A stretch of 64,000 nt of DNA from Blastococcus sp. PRF04-17 (GCF_023016265.1 NZ_CP095412.1:4092001-4156000); one strand, 5' to 3'; positions 29,823-39,474 are shown, numbered from the stretch's first letter. Notes: generated by a model from the sequence alone, not told the origin. Made by a program: numbers and translations.

Positions 29823-30898
29823 CGACGGGAGTGCGGGGTGCGGTCGGCCCGGGCTGGCCGGGCCTGATCGAGGCGTACCGCTCGCGGCTGCCGGTCAGCG
29901 AGAGCACGCCGGTGGTGACCCTGCAGGAGGGCAACACGCCGCTGCTGCCCGCGCAGGAGCTCTCCCGCCGGACCGGGTGCGAGGTCTACCTCAAGGTCGA
30001 GGGACTCAACCCGACCGGGTCCTTCAAGGACCGCGGCATGACGATGGCCATCACCAAGGCCGTCGAGGAGGGGTCGCAGGCGGTCATCTGCGCCTCCACC
30101 GGCAACACCAGCGCCAGCGCCGCCGCCTACGCCGCCCGCGCCGGTCTGGTCTGCGCCGTCCTCGTCCCGCAGGGCAAGATCGCGATGGGCAAACTGGCGC
30201 AGGCGCTGGTGCACGGCGCCCAGCTCCTCCAGGTCGACGGCAACTTCGACGACTGCCTGGCGCTGGCCAGCAAGCTGGCGATCGACTACCCGGTCAGCCT
30301 GGTCAACAGCGTCAACCAGTTCCGCATCGAGGGGCAGAAGACCGCGTCCTTCGAGATCGTCGACGTGCTCGGCGAGGCGCCGGACATCCACTGCCTGCCG
30401 GTGGGCAACGCGGGCAACATCACCGCCTACTGGCAGGGCTACCGCGAGTACGCGGCCGACGGCATCGCCTCGCGCACCCCGCGCATGTGGGGCTTCCAGG
30501 CGGCGGGTGCGGCACCGATCGTGACCGGCCAGGTGGTCGACCGGCCGGAGACCATCGCGACCGCGATCCGCATCGGCAACCCCGCCTCGTGGACCAAGGC
30601 GCTGGCCGCCCGCGACGACTCCGGCGGGCGCATCGACGCCGTCACCGACCGCGCCATCCTGGCCGCCTACCGGCTGCTGGCCCGATCGGAGGCGGTCTTC
30701 GTGGAGCCCGCGTCCGCGGCCTCCGTCGCCGGCCTGCTGCAGGTGGCCGACGCCGGGGAACTCGCGCCGGGCCAGCGGATCGTCTGCACCGTCACCGGCA
30801 ACGGCCTCAAGGACCCGGAGTGGGCGATCTCCGGCGCGCCGGCACCGGTCACCATCCCGGTCGACGCCGCCGCGGCGGCGGCGCGGCTCGGCCTGTGA
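29819..30898 (+). CDS. thrC: threonine synthase
   Basis: 359 aa. PLP-dependent conversion of O-phosphohomoserine to threonine. Fold II: PLP Lys70 in [10 protein letters not shown], substrate loop [15 protein letters not shown] near 102, phosphate-binding [12 protein letters not shown] near 207. The length matches the short (type 2, actinobacterial and plant-like core) class. Its start ATGA overlaps the hom stop, and its TGA overlaps the thrB GTG. It is placed between hom and thrB as in other actinobacteria. Confidence 0.97.
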   Translation: MTTGVRGAVGPGWPGLIEAYRSRLPVSESTPVVTLQEGNTPLLPAQELSRRTGCEVYLKVEGLNPTGSFKDRGMTMAITKAVEEGSQAVICASTGNTSASAAAYAARAGLVCAVLVPQGKIAMGKLAQALVHGAQLLQVDGNFDDCLALASKLAIDYPVSLVNSVNQFRIEGQKTASFEIVDVLGEAPDIHCLPVGNAGNITAYWQGYREYAADGIASRTPRMWGFQAAGAAPIVTGQVVDRPETIATAIRIGNPASWTKALAARDDSGGRIDAVTDRAILAAYRLLARSEAVFVEPASAASVAGLLQVADAGELAPGQRIVCTVTGNGLKDPEWAISGAPAPVTIPVDAAAAAARLGL

Positions 30899-31851
30899 CG
30901 GCCCCCACGCCGTCGGTCCGCATCCGGGTCCCGGCGACCAGCGCCAACCTGGGCCCCGCCTTCGACAGCGCCGGACTGGCGGTGACGATCCACGACGTCG
31001 TCGACTTCGCCGTCCGCGAGTCCGGGCTCACCGTCGAGGTGAGCGGCGAGGGCGCGGGCTGCCTGCCGGCCGACGAGTCGCACCTGGTCGTCCGGGCGTT
31101 CCGCGCCGCCTGCGAAGACCTCGGCTGGCGGCCGCCGGGCCTGGCCGTCCTCGCGCACAACGGCATCCCGCAGGGCCGTGGCCTGGGCTCGTCGGCCGCG
31201 GCCGTGGTCGCCGGCGCCCTGGGCGCCTGGGCACTGTGCCCGGAGGTCGAGGCGATCGACGGCGACGCCGTCCTGCGGCTGGTCACCGGCATGGAGGGGC
31301 ACCCCGACAACGTCGCGGCCTGCCTCGTCGGCGGCGCGACCCTGAGCTGGGAGACCGGCGACGGCCCCGTCGCCGACGACCTGGACATCTCGCCCGAGGT
31401 CCGGCCGATCGTCCTCGTCCCGTCGGCCACGCTGAGCACCGAGAAGGCGCGCGGACTGCTCCCCGACCTCGTCCCGCACGCCGACGCCGCGTTCAACGCC
31501 GGCCGCGCGGCGCTGCTCGTGCACGCGCTCACCAGCGAGCCGGCGCTGCTGCTGGCCGCGACGGAGGACCGGCTGCACCAGCAGCAGCGGCGGGCCGCGA
31601 TGCCGGCGACCCTGGATCTCGTCGACCGGCTCCGGGCGGCCGGCCACGCGGCCGTGGTGTCGGGTGCGGGGCCGAGCGTCCTGGTCCTGTCCCGCCGGTT
31701 CCCGGACGATCCGCCGGGCTCGCCGGACGACGCCGCGGACGTGCGCGAGGTGACCGCGCTCACCCCGGAAGGGTGGGAAGTGCTGCCCGTGGACGTCGAT
31801 CGGGGTGGGGCACGCGTGCTCGCTGCGGCGAACGAGGTATCGTCTCGATAA
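30895..31851 (+). CDS. thrB: homoserine kinase
   Basis: 318 aa, GHMP kinase. It phosphorylates homoserine with ATP, giving the ThrC substrate. Motifs: [17 protein letters not shown] (residues 13-29), the ATP loop [15 protein letters not shown] near 92-106, and [12 protein letters not shown] near 265. Last gene of the coupled operon. After its stop a promoter for rho begins within 30 bases, and I see no strong terminator, so read-through into the rho leader is possible. Confidence 0.96.
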   Translation: MTAPTPSVRIRVPATSANLGPAFDSAGLAVTIHDVVDFAVRESGLTVEVSGEGAGCLPADESHLVVRAFRAACEDLGWRPPGLAVLAHNGIPQGRGLGSSAAAVVAGALGAWALCPEVEAIDGDAVLRLVTGMEGHPDNVAACLVGGATLSWETGDGPVADDLDISPEVRPIVLVPSATLSTEKARGLLPDLVPHADAAFNAGRAALLVHALTSEPALLLAATEDRLHQQQRRAAMPATLDLVDRLRAAGHAAVVSGAGPSVLVLSRRFPDDPPGSPDDAADVREVTALTPEGWEVLPVDVDRGGARVLAAANEVSSR

Positions 31852-31878
31852 CGAGGAACACACTGGAACCAACCGGTG

Positions 31879-31907
31879 TTGTCCAGCCTGTGAGCTGCGT
31901 CTAGGCT
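31879..31907 (+). promoter_or_regulatory. rho promoter
   Basis: TTGTCC (31879-31884), exactly 17 bases, then TAGGCT (31902-31907). This is a good housekeeping promoter for an actinobacterium. Transcription would begin near 31914 and leave a leader of about 184 bases before rho. Confidence 0.65.
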
Positions 31908-31949
31908 CACGGCGTAGCCGCCCACTCGGGCGAGCCTCGCGCGGGGCCG

Positions 31950-32090
31950 AAGCAGACGATCTCTCTTCGCCGCTGATCCGCCTCGCACATTTTCGACCCG
32001 TTCCCCTGTGTGTGTTCCCGCCCTCGGGCCGGACCGGACGGGGACCGGGGCAATCCTGCGCTGATGAGCGCAGGTCTCCGCAGGGAAGGA
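31950..32090 (+). promoter_or_regulatory. rho 5' leader with C-rich, G-poor tract and a hairpin before the ribosome binding site
   Basis: Bases about 31955-32026 are rich in C and T, poor in G and unusually AT-containing for this window (ATTTTCG, GTGTGTGTTCCC), the composition expected of a Rho utilisation site. Further on, CCTGCGCT (32055-32062) pairs perfectly with AGCGCAGG (32067-32074), and GGGAAGGA (32083-32090) serves rho. Together they suggest autogenous control of rho, known in other bacteria; here it is inference. Confidence 0.5.
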
Positions 32091-32097
32091 CCTGTAC

Positions 32098-34152
32098 GTG
32101 AGCGAAACCACCGACCTCGTTCCCACCGGCGCGCAGGGCGCTGCCGGCACGGGCGAGGCGCCTGCCGCTTCTGGGACGACGGCAAGCCCCCGTCGCCGCG
32201 GCAACGGCCTGTCGGGGATGCTGCTGCCCGAGTTGCAGCGCCTCGCGGCCGAACTGGGCATCTCCGGCACGGGCCGGATGCGCAAGGGCGACCTCGTCGC
32301 CGCCATCTCCGCACGCCAGGTGGGCGGCGGGTCCGCCCCGGCGGAGACCGCGACCCCCGGCGGCTCGACGAACGCCCCCGCCGACGCAGCGCCGGCCGCC
32401 CGTGGCATCGCCGCCGAGGCCGCTCCGCTCGAGGCGCCGATCAGCGGCGGCGCCAACGGTGGCCCGGTGACCGGCGCGACCGGCGACACCGGCAGCCCCG
32501 TGCGTACCCGGCGCGGTGCCCGGCGTCCCGCCGGCGCCCCCAGCGCCGAGAGCACCGCCGAGAGCACCGGCGCCGAGGCCAGCGCGAGCGACACCGCGAC
32601 CGGAACGACGACCGACACCGACACCGACACCTCTCCGGCCGACGGCGACCAGCGTGCCGACGACGAGCGTCCGCAGCGCAACCGCGACCGCGGCGAGCGC
32701 GGCGGCCGCAACCGCGACCGTGACGGCGGCGAGCGCGGCAACCGCGACGCCAACAGGGACGCCAACCGCGACGGCAACAGGGACGCCAACCGCGGCCCCG
32801 ACCGCAGCGAGCGCAACGACCGCGGCGGCCGTCCGGACAACCGCCCCGACAACCGCACCGAGGGGTCGCGCGCCGACCGCGACAACGACGGTGACGACGA
32901 CGACTTCGAGGGCGGTCGCGGCCGCCGCGGGCGTCGCTACCGCGACCGCAACCGTCGCGGCGGGAGCAACGGTCGCGACCGTTTCGAGCAGAATGAGCCG
33001 ACCGTCAGCGAGGACGACGTCCTGCTCCCCGTCGCCGGCATCCTCGACGTCCTCGACAACTACGCGTTCGTCCGGACGTCGGGCTACCTGACCGGTCCCA
33101 ACGACGTCTACGTGTCGCTGTCGCAGGTCCGCCGCTACGGGCTGCGCCGTGGTGACGCCGTCACCGGCGCCGTCCGGCAGCCGCGCGACGGCGAGCGCAA
33201 GGACAAGTACAACGCGCTGGTCCGTCTGGACACGGTCAACGGGCTCGACCCGGAGCAGGCCAAGCAGCGGCCGGAGTTCACCAAGCTCACGCCGCTCTAC
33301 CCGCAGGAGCGCCTGCGGCTGGAGACCGAGCCGCACCAGCTGACCACCCGGGTCATCGACCTGGTCATGCCGATCGGCAAGGGCCAGCGTGCGCTCATCG
33401 TCAGCCCGCCGAAGGCCGGCAAGACGATGGTGCTGCAGGCCCTGGCCAACGCGATCACCACGAACAACCCCGAGTGCCACCTGATGGTCGTGCTCGTCGA
33501 CGAGCGGCCCGAAGAGGTCACCGACATGCAGCGCTCGGTGAAGGGCGAGGTCATCGCCTCGACCTTCGACCGGCCGCCGTCGGACCACACCACGGTCGCG
33601 GAGCTGTCGATCGAGCGGGCCAAGCGCCTGGTCGAGATGGGGCACGACGTCGTCGTCCTGCTGGACTCGATCACCCGCCTGGGCCGCGCGTACAACCTGG
33701 CGGCCCCCGCCAGCGGGCGCATCCTGTCCGGTGGCGTCGACTCCACGGCGCTCTACCCGCCCAAGCGCTTCCTCGGCGCCGCCCGCAACATCGAGAACGG
33801 CGGCTCGCTGACGATCATCGCCTCGGCGCTGGTCGAGACGGGCTCCACCATGGACACGGTCATCTTCGAGGAGTTCAAGGGCACCGGTAACGCGGAGATC
33901 AAGCTGGACCGCCGCCTGGCGGACAAGCGGGTCTTCCCGGCCGTCGACGTCAACGCGTCGGGCACGCGCAAGGAGGAGATCCTCATGTCGCCCGACGAGC
34001 TGGCCATCGTCATCAAGCTGCGCCGGGTGCTCGCCGCCCTCGAGCCGCAGCAGGCGCTGGAGCTCCTGCTCGACAAGCTGAAGAAGACCCGCAACAACGT
34101 CGAGTTCCTCATGCAGATCCAGAAGACGACGCTGGGCCCGACCAACGACTGA
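32098..34152 (+). CDS. rho: transcription termination factor Rho with large N-terminal insertion
   Basis: 684 aa (E. coli 419). An RNA-dependent hexameric ATPase that ends transcription. N-terminal helix bundle with [28 protein letters not shown] (about 43-70), then a 220-residue disordered insertion rich in Asn, Arg, Asp and Gly, then an OSB-fold RNA domain ([18 protein letters not shown], about 310) and the ATPase core with Walker [11 protein letters not shown], Walker [17 protein letters not shown] and the Q/R loops. Actinobacterial Rho insertions bind RNA and relax sequence demand. The start is GTG 32098 with GGGAAGGA upstream. Intact bicyclomycin-site residues are expected but not checked in detail. 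Confidence 0.97.
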   Translation: MSETTDLVPTGAQGAAGTGEAPAASGTTASPRRRGNGLSGMLLPELQRLAAELGISGTGRMRKGDLVAAISARQVGGGSAPAETATPGGSTNAPADAAPAARGIAAEAAPLEAPISGGANGGPVTGATGDTGSPVRTRRGARRPAGAPSAESTAESTGAEASASDTATGTTTDTDTDTSPADGDQRADDERPQRNRDRGERGGRNRDRDGGERGNRDANRDANRDGNRDANRGPDRSERNDRGGRPDNRPDNRTEGSRADRDNDGDDDDFEGGRGRRGRRYRDRNRRGGSNGRDRFEQNEPTVSEDDVLLPVAGILDVLDNYAFVRTSGYLTGPNDVYVSLSQVRRYGLRRGDAVTGAVRQPRDGERKDKYNALVRLDTVNGLDPEQAKQRPEFTKLTPLYPQERLRLETEPHQLTTRVIDLVMPIGKGQRALIVSPPKAGKTMVLQALANAITTNNPECHLMVVLVDERPEEVTDMQRSVKGEVIASTFDRPPSDHTTVAELSIERAKRLVEMGHDVVVLLDSITRLGRAYNLAAPASGRILSGGVDSTALYPPKRFLGAARNIENGGSLTIIASALVETGSTMDTVIFEEFKGTGNAEIKLDRRLADKRVFPAVDVNASGTRKEEILMSPDELAIVIKLRRVLAALEPQQALELLLDKLKKTRNNVEFLMQIQKTTLGPTND
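32740..32793 (+). repeat. Asn-Arg-Asp-Ala codon repeat in rho
   Basis: Four 12-base units encoding N-R-D-(A/G) in tandem, alternating CGC and AGG for Arg, followed by a half unit. They lie in the disordered RNA-binding insertion of Rho and could vary in copy number between strains. Confidence 0.7.
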
Positions 34153-34214
34153 AAGAGGACCCTCCTGCCCCGCACCCCTCGCTGACGCTCGGGTCGGGAC
34201 CCTGCAGGAGGGCC
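34149..34214 (+). terminator. post-stop structured element, copy 2 (after rho)
   Basis: It starts in the rho stop codon. CCCTCCTGC (34160-34168) pairs with GCAGGAGGG (34204-34212), and CACCCCTCGC and GCTCGGGTCGGGACCCTG fill the loop. The block order matches the elements at 11387-11452 and 46608-46671. It probably ends rho transcription or stabilises the 3' end. Confidence 0.6.
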
Positions 34215-34279
34215 GGAATGCTGGTCACCCGGCTCGCGTTAACCTGTCCACGACACGAGACTTCCGCAGAAGAGGCGAT

Positions 34280-34501
34280 ATGAAGCCCGACATCCACCCG
34301 GCCTACAACGTCACCACCGTGACCTGCGGCTGCGGCAACACGTTCACCACGCGCAGCACCTCGCCGACCGGTCAGCTGACCGTCGAGACCTGCTCGGCCT
34401 GCCACCCCTTCTACACCGGCAAGCAGCGCATCCTCGACACCGGCGGCCGCGTCGCCCGCTTCGAGAAGCGGTTCGGCAAGCGCGAGACCGCTGCCAAGTA
34501 G
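34280..34501 (+). CDS. rpmE: 50S ribosomal protein L31, zinc-binding type
   Basis: 73 aa. The zinc ligands Cys16, Cys18, Cys37 and Cys40 are all present (TCGCGN and CSACHPFY), so this is the C+ paralogue used when zinc is ample. A C-terminal basic tail ([10 protein letters not shown]) contacts the ribosome. ATG 34280 is preceded by AGAAGAGG; a TAACCT hexamer at 34240-34245 is a fair -10 element. A strong hairpin follows seven bases after the stop, so it is a single-gene transcript. Confidence 0.98.
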   Translation: MKPDIHPAYNVTTVTCGCGNTFTTRSTSPTGQLTVETCSACHPFYTGKQRILDTGGRVARFEKRFGKRETAAK

Positions 34502-34507
34502 CGCGTC

Positions 34508-34554
34508 CGACGGCGCCCGTCCCTCCCCTCGCGGGGCTGGGGCGGGCGCCGTCG
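34508..34554 (+). terminator. rpmE terminator
   Basis: A perfect 12-bp inverted repeat (34508-34519 with 34543-34554), loop of 23 bases which itself can pair (CCCCTCGCGGGG). It separates rpmE from prfA. Confidence 0.75.
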
Positions 34555-34596
34555 CCATGTTTCCGTCAAGTCCGGGCCCGTCGAGAGGAGCCGGCC

Positions 34597-35676
34597 GTGA
34601 GCACGCCTGACCGCCTGTCCGTCCTGCTCGACGAGCACGCCTCCCTCGAGAAGGAGCTCGCCGACCCGGCGGTGCACACCGACCAGGCCCGCGCCCGCCG
34701 GCTCAGCCGCCGCTACGCGCAGCTCGCCCCGCTGGTCGAGACCGCCCGCGCCCTGGACCAGGCCCGCGACGACCTCGGCACCGCCCACGAGCTGGCCGGC
34801 GAGGACGCCTCCTTCGCCGTCGAGGCGACCTCGCTGGAGGCCCGGGTCGAGGAGCTGTCCGACCGGCTGCGCGAACAGCTCCTCCCGAAGGACCCCGACG
34901 ACGACAAGGACGTCATCCTCGAGATCAAGGCGGGCGAGGGTGGCGCCGAGTCGGCCTTGTTCGCGGGCGACCTGCTGCGCATGTACCTGCGCTACGCCGA
35001 GCGCCGCGGCTGGGCGACCGAGATCCTCGACGCCGTCGAGGCCGAGCTCGGTGGCTACAAGGACGTCGCGGTGGCCATCAAGTCCCGATCGCCTGGGGGC
35101 GACGACGGAGCGGGGATCTACGCCCGGCTGAAGTTCGAGGGCGGCGTCCACCGGGTGCAGCGGGTGCCGGTCACCGAGTCGCAGGGCCGCATCCACACCT
35201 CCGCCGCCGGCGTCCTGGTCCTGCCGGAGGCTGAGGAGGTCGACGTCACCGTCGACCCGAACGACCTGCGCATCGATGTCTTCCGGTCCTCCGGCCCTGG
35301 CGGACAGAGCGTGAACACGACCGACTCCGCCGTCCGGATCACCCACCTGCCCACCGGCATCGTGGTCAGCTCGCAGAACGAGAAGAGCCAGCTGCAGAAC
35401 CGCGAGTCGGCGCTCCGGGTGCTGCGCTCACGGCTGCTGGCCGCGGCACGCGAGGAGGCCGCCGCGGCGGCGAGCGACCAGCGGCGCAGCCAGGTGCGCA
35501 CCATGGACCGCAGCGAGCGGGTGCGGACGTACAACTTCCCGGAGAACCGGATCGCCGACCACCGGGTGAACTACAAGGCCTACAACCTCGACCAGGTCCT
35601 CGACGGCGATCTCGACGCGGTCATCGACGCGCTGGACCGGGCCAACACCGCCGAGCTCCTGGCGGCCGGCTCCTGA
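34597..35676 (+). CDS. prfA: peptide chain release factor 1
   Basis: 359 aa. It recognises UAA and UAG stops and triggers peptide release. Domain 1 helical (1-100), the [20 protein letters not shown] block near 112, and the catalytic GGQ in [17 protein letters not shown] near 230. The Gln of GGQ is methylated by PrmC, the next gene. The start is GTG 34597 with GAGAGGAG eight bases upstream. Its stop overlaps the proposed CTG start of prmC. Confidence 0.97.
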   Translation: MSTPDRLSVLLDEHASLEKELADPAVHTDQARARRLSRRYAQLAPLVETARALDQARDDLGTAHELAGEDASFAVEATSLEARVEELSDRLREQLLPKDPDDDKDVILEIKAGEGGAESALFAGDLLRMYLRYAERRGWATEILDAVEAELGGYKDVAVAIKSRSPGGDDGAGIYARLKFEGGVHRVQRVPVTESQGRIHTSAAGVLVLPEAEEVDVTVDPNDLRIDVFRSSGPGGQSVNTTDSAVRITHLPTGIVVSSQNEKSQLQNRESALRVLRSRLLAAAREEAAAAASDQRRSQVRTMDRSERVRTYNFPENRIADHRVNYKAYNLDQVLDGDLDAVIDALDRANTAELLAAGS

Positions 35677-36527
35677 ACGCCCGCGGGCTGCTGGGCGAGG
35701 CCGCGCGCCGGCTCGCCGCCGCCGGCGTCGAGTCGGCACGGGTGGACGCCGAACTGCTGCTCGCGCACGCGCTGGCCGTGCCGCGGTCGCGGCTGTTCAC
35801 GCTCGACGACGTCCCGGATGACGCCGCCGGCCGGTTCGCCGAGCTGGTCGACCAGCGCGCCGACCGGGTGCCGCTGCAGCACCTGACCGGACGCGCCCCC
35901 TTCCGGCAGCTCGAACTGGCGGTGGGCCCCGGCGTCTTCGTGCCGCGACCCGAGACCGAGCAGCTGACCGGCTGGGCACTGGAGCGCATCGTGGACCAGG
36001 ACGGGCCGCTGGTCGTCGACCTCGGCAGCGGGTCCGGCGCGATCGCGTTGTCCATCGCCCACGAGCACCCCGGTGCCCGGGTGACGGCCGTCGAGCGCGA
36101 CCCGGGCGCCCTGCACTGGACGCGGCACAACGCCTCCCTGCGGGTGGGCGCCGGAGACACGCCCATCGGCGTGGTGCAGGGCGACATGACCGATCCGACC
36201 CTGCTGCGGGAGCTCGACGGGCGTGTCTCCGTCGTCGTCTCCAACCCGCCCTACGTGCCCGACGGTGCCGTCCTCCCGCAGGAGGTCGCCGACCACGACC
36301 CGCCGCTCGCCCTCTGGGGCGGCCCGGACGGGCTGGACGTCGTCCGGGGCATGCTGGCCGTCGCCGCCCGCCTGCTGCACACCGGTGGCTGGCTCGGCAT
36401 CGAGCACGCCGACCAGCAGGGGAGCAGCCTGCCGGCGGTCGTGCGCGCGCACGGTGCCTGGACCGACGTCGAGGACCATCCCGACCTCGCCGGCCGTCCG
36501 CGCTTCACCACCGCCCGCCGCGCCTGA
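35673..36527 (+). CDS. prmC: release factor glutamine methyltransferase, probable CTG start
   Basis: 284 aa from CTG 35673. It N5-methylates the GGQ Gln of release factors using SAM. Motifs: SAM loop [13 protein letters not shown] near 112 and the substrate motif NPPY near 190. The family's N-terminal domain is present only if translation begins upstream of GTG 35742: [20 protein letters not shown] and then [11 protein letters not shown] read continuously from CTG 35673, which overlaps the prfA stop as CTGA. No ATG, GTG or TTG is in frame there. GTG 35742 would remove 23 residues of the helical domain. Gene identity is certain; the start is inferred. Confidence 0.93.
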   Translation: MNARGLLGEAARRLAAAGVESARVDAELLLAHALAVPRSRLFTLDDVPDDAAGRFAELVDQRADRVPLQHLTGRAPFRQLELAVGPGVFVPRPETEQLTGWALERIVDQDGPLVVDLGSGSGAIALSIAHEHPGARVTAVERDPGALHWTRHNASLRVGAGDTPIGVVQGDMTDPTLLRELDGRVSVVVSNPPYVPDGAVLPQEVADHDPPLALWGGPDGLDVVRGMLAVAARLLHTGGWLGIEHADQQGSSLPAVVRAHGAWTDVEDHPDLAGRPRFTTARRA

Positions 36528-36554
36528 CCCGCCGGTGGGGGAGACTTCCTCCCC

Positions 36555-37196
36555 GTGGCCGACCTCTACGACTGCTCCGACCCCGAGGCCCGGGCGACCG
36601 GTCTCGACGCGGCGGCCGCCGCGATCGGCCGGGGCGAGCTGGTGCTGATGCCGACCGACACCGTCTACGGCGTGGCCGCCGACGCCTTCACGCCCGCCGC
36701 GGTGACCGGACTGCTCGCCGCGAAGAACCGCGGGCGGGCCATGCCGGTGCCCGTGCTCATCGGCGAGGCGTCGACCCTCGCCGGGCTCGTGGTCCACCTG
36801 CCGCCCGTGGCCAACGACCTGGCGCAGGCGTTCTGGCCGGGCGGGCTGACCCTCGTCATGGAGCACGCGCCGTCCCTCGCCTGGGATCTCGGCGACGCGG
36901 AGGGAACCGTCGCGATCCGCCTGCCCGACGACGACGTCGCCCGCGACCTGCTGCGCCGCACCGGCCCGCTGGCGGTGTCCAGCGCGAACCGGTCGGGGCG
37001 GCCGGCGGCCACGAGCGCGCAGGAGGCCCTCGAGCAGCTGGGAGAGCACGCGGCCGTCGTCCTGGACGGCGGCCCGCGGGCGGGCTCCGCGGCCAGCACG
37101 ATCGTCGACTGCACCGGGCCGGTGCCGCGCGTCCTGCGGGTCGGGGCCATCCCCGTCGACCGCCTGCGCGACGTCGTCCCCGGCCTGACCGACTAG
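36555..37196 (+). CDS. sua5: L-threonylcarbamoyladenylate synthase (Sua5/YciO/YrdC family)
   Basis: 213 aa, YrdC domain only. It makes threonylcarbamoyl-AMP from threonine, bicarbonate and ATP for the t6A modification of ANN-decoding tRNAs. Motifs: LMPTDTVYGVAADA near residue 31, KNRGRAMPVPVLI near 55, FWPGGLTLVM near 93 and PLAVSSANRSGRPA near 139. The C-terminal Sua5 domain is absent, as is common in actinobacteria. The start is GTG 36555, 27 bases after prmC, without a clear ribosome binding site. Confidence 0.95.
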   Translation: MADLYDCSDPEARATGLDAAAAAIGRGELVLMPTDTVYGVAADAFTPAAVTGLLAAKNRGRAMPVPVLIGEASTLAGLVVHLPPVANDLAQAFWPGGLTLVMEHAPSLAWDLGDAEGTVAIRLPDDDVARDLLRRTGPLAVSSANRSGRPAATSAQEALEQLGEHAAVVLDGGPRAGSAASTIVDCTGPVPRVLRVGAIPVDRLRDVVPGLTD

Positions 37197-37224
37197 GGCC
37201 CGGCCGGCGCCGCAACGCGGAGCG

Positions 37225-37253
37225 TTGCCGCGTCGTACGGCTACCGTTAGATC
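37225..37253 (+). promoter_or_regulatory. candidate promoter of wecA
   Basis: TTGCCG (37225-37230), 17 bases, TAGATC (37248-37253). The last base of the -10 is not T, so this is weaker than the rho promoter. The leader would be about 75 bases and contain a four-codon mini-ORF. Confidence 0.35.
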
Positions 37254-37318
37254 ACGCCGCGCCGCCCGGACCCGGGCATCGCGGGCGTCCGCCCTCGACC
37301 GATCCGGAGCGCGCTGAG

Positions 37319-37333
37319 ATGAGCACCACCTAG
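37319..37333 (+). other. four-codon upstream mini-ORF before wecA
   Basis: ATG AGC ACC ACC TAG, ending three bases before the wecA ATG (37337). A mini-ORF so close to a start can couple or dampen translation of the main gene. It may also be chance. Confidence 0.3.
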
Positions 37334-37336
37334 CCC

Positions 37337-38632
37337 ATGCGCGAGTACGCCGTCGTCCTGCTCACCGCCGCGCTGGTCACCTTCCTGGCCACGCCGGTGG
37401 TGCGGATGGTCGCCATCCGCGCGCGGATGATGGCCGCACCGCGCGAGCGGGACGTCCACGTCATCCCGACCCCACGGGGCGGCGGTGTGGCGATGTACCT
37501 CGGCGTGGCCGCGTCGATCCTCGTCGCGACCCGGCTGCCGGCCCTGCAGCGCACCTTCGACGACTCGCAGACCCTCGCCGTGCTCGTCGCCGGCGGGCTG
37601 ATCTGCCTGCTCGGCGTCCTCGACGACCGCTGGGGGCTCGATGCCCTGACCAAGCTGACCGGGCAGATCGCCGCGGCCGGCGTGATGGTGCTGCTCGGTG
37701 TGCAGCTCGCCGTCCTGTTCCTCCCGGTGGCCGACATCGGCACGATCACCTTCGGCCCGCAGACCGGCGTCCCGCTCACGATCCTGGTCACCGTCCTGAC
37801 GGTGAACGCGCTGAACTTCATCGACGGGCTGGACGGACTGGCCGCGGGGGTGTCGGCCATCGCGGCGCTGGCGTTCTTCGCCTACAGCTACAACCTCGGC
37901 GTGGTCGGCTACGACGACGTCGCCAGCGCGCCCGCCCTGATCACCGCGGTTCTCGCCGGCGCGTGCCTGGGCTTCCTGCCGCACAACTTCAGCCCGGCCC
38001 GGATCTTCATGGGCGACTCGGGGTCGATGCTGGTGGGGCTGATGCTCTCGGCCGCCGCCGTGACCGCGACCGGGGGAGTGGACGCGCAGACGTTCGACAC
38101 CGCGGCCAGCCTGCTGCCGCTCGCGCTGCCGCTCCTGGTGCCCATCGCGATCCTGTTCATCCCGTTCGTCGACCTGGTGATGGCGGTGGTCCGGCGCAGC
38201 CTGCGCGGGCAGTCGCCGTTCTCGCCGGACAAGATGCACCTGCACCACCGGCTGCTTTCCATCGGGCACTCGCACCGGCGCGCGGTGCTCGTCATGTACT
38301 TCTGGGCGGCGCTGCTCTCGTTCGGCGCGGTCGCGCTGTCGATCACCGGGGGCCAGGCCGAGCTGCTCGTCGCGATCGCCGTACTGCTCGTCGTCGGGGT
38401 CGTCGTGGTGCTGAGCCCGCGGGCCCGCCGCGCCGCACGGGAGGCGCGCGCGGCCGAGATCCTGGCCCAGCGCCGGCGCAGTCGCCTGGAGCACCCGACC
38501 GCGCGCGCCGCCCGTGTCCAGGCCGCCGCGCAGGCCGCAGCGCACGAGCCGGGAGCGCACGAGCCCGGAGCGGACGAGCCCGGAGCGTCTCCGGACCAGC
38601 GCCCGACCGGGGCCCCCCGGGTGCTGCGGTGA
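37337..38632 (+). CDS. wecA: WecA/TagO-type polyprenyl-phosphate N-acetylglucosaminyl-1-phosphate transferase
   Basis: 431 aa, about 11 membrane segments. MraY/WecA family: AAPRERDVHVIPTPRGGGVA near residue 34, LGVLDDRWGLDALTKL with paired Asp near 93, NFIDGLDGLAAGVS with catalytic Asp near 155, and LHHRL with conserved His in the last loop. It puts a GlcNAc-1-phosphate on decaprenyl or undecaprenyl phosphate to start cell-wall polymer linkage units (arabinogalactan linker in mycobacteria). The C-terminal 60 residues are Ala/Arg-rich with a repeated HEPGA-type tail. It sits before the atp genes as in M. tuberculosis Rv1302. Its stop overlaps the next start as GTGA. Confidence 0.92.
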   Translation: MREYAVVLLTAALVTFLATPVVRMVAIRARMMAAPRERDVHVIPTPRGGGVAMYLGVAASILVATRLPALQRTFDDSQTLAVLVAGGLICLLGVLDDRWGLDALTKLTGQIAAAGVMVLLGVQLAVLFLPVADIGTITFGPQTGVPLTILVTVLTVNALNFIDGLDGLAAGVSAIAALAFFAYSYNLGVVGYDDVASAPALITAVLAGACLGFLPHNFSPARIFMGDSGSMLVGLMLSAAAVTATGGVDAQTFDTAASLLPLALPLLVPIAILFIPFVDLVMAVVRRSLRGQSPFSPDKMHLHHRLLSIGHSHRRAVLVMYFWAALLSFGAVALSITGGQAELLVAIAVLLVVGVVVVLSPRARRAAREARAAEILAQRRRSRLEHPTARAARVQAAAQAAAHEPGAHEPGADEPGASPDQRPTGAPRVLR

Positions 38633-39123
38633 CCGCCCCCGACCCGGCCGTGCCGCGGGACGACACCTCCTGGGACGTCTCGTTCCTGCGGGTCGGTGCG
38701 CTGGTGACGGCGTTCGTGACGGCCGTGGCCGCTCCACTCGCCGGCCTGCTCGGCGGCTGGGACTCCGCCCTCGGCGTCCTGGCGGGGGCCGTCGTCGTCA
38801 CGCTGTTCTTCTCGCTGTCCGGCCTGGTCATCGCCTGGGCCGGTGGCCACGGGGACGCCTTCACGCTGCCCGCCGCACTGGGGACCTTCTTCGTGAAGAT
38901 GCTCGTGTTCGTCGCCGTGCTGCGCGCGCTGCCGCCCGACGGGCCGCTGGACCGCCTGGCGTTGGCCTGGGCGGTGATCGTCGGCGCACTGCTCTGGGGA
39001 GGTGTGCAGGCCCGGTGGGTCTGGACCCGTCAGCTCTACTACGTGGCGCCCCCGGCCCCGCCGTCCCACGGTTCGTCGGCGGTCCCACCGGCACACCCGG
39101 AAAAGCCCACCCCACAAGCCTGA
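38629..39123 (+). CDS. small membrane protein upstream of the ATP synthase genes (AtpI-like, Rv1303 position)
   Basis: 164 aa, four hydrophobic segments (about 20-40, 45-70, 80-102 and 112-130). Size, topology and position between wecA and the atp genes match the actinobacterial ATP synthase protein I-like proteins (M. tuberculosis Rv1303). AtpI proteins help assemble the c-ring and may aid cation entry; for this one the role is inferred from position. GTG 38629 overlaps the wecA stop (GTGA). Pro-rich tail. Confidence 0.75.
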   Translation: MTAPDPAVPRDDTSWDVSFLRVGALVTAFVTAVAAPLAGLLGGWDSALGVLAGAVVVTLFFSLSGLVIAWAGGHGDAFTLPAALGTFFVKMLVFVAVLRALPPDGPLDRLALAWAVIVGALLWGGVQARWVWTRQLYYVAPPAPPSHGSSAVPPAHPEKPTPQA

Positions 39124-39125
39124 GA

Positions 39126-39142
39126 TAGTGTCCCGGGCGATG
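39126..39142 (+). promoter_or_regulatory. -10 hexamer and leaderless start of the atp genes
   Basis: TAGTGT (39126-39131) lies eight bases before the ATG of the AtpZ-like gene at 39140, with no ribosome binding site between. This would start a leaderless atp transcript in addition to read-through from wecA. No good -35 is seen. Confidence 0.45.
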
Positions 39143-39474
39143 GCCGAGGACCGCCCTGCTCGCGGGGACACTCGACCTCGATCCACCGACCAGCAGCGTC
39201 AGCCCAGCGGGGCGGACGTCGGCTGGGGGATCACCGGGACGATGCTCTCGGGGATCATCGTGTGGGGCGGGGTCGGACTGCTGCTCGACCGCTGGTGGGA
39301 GACGAGGTTTCTCGCCCTGGTCGGCACGATCCTCGGGCTGACGGTGGCGATCTACCTGATCGTCGTCAAGTACGGGGCCGTCGACCCGCCTGCGAAGAGC
39401 AGTCGACGCCCGGGCACCACCCCGGCCGAACGACGTCCGTCCGGGCCGCACGGTCAGACGCAGAAGGGACAACG

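Noticed and set aside
29819-31851. Threonine attenuator between hom and thrC or thrB
   Set aside because: The genes overlap by four bases, leaving no room for a leader or terminator.
32063-32100. ATG within the rho leader as an upstream coding start
   Set aside because: It runs out of frame through the rho start, its peptide is Arg-rich noise, and the ATG lies inside the hairpin loop; GTG 32098 has the proper ribosome binding site.
35742-36527. GTG 35742 as the start of prmC
   Set aside because: It would delete the conserved first helices of the N-terminal domain that are plainly encoded just upstream.
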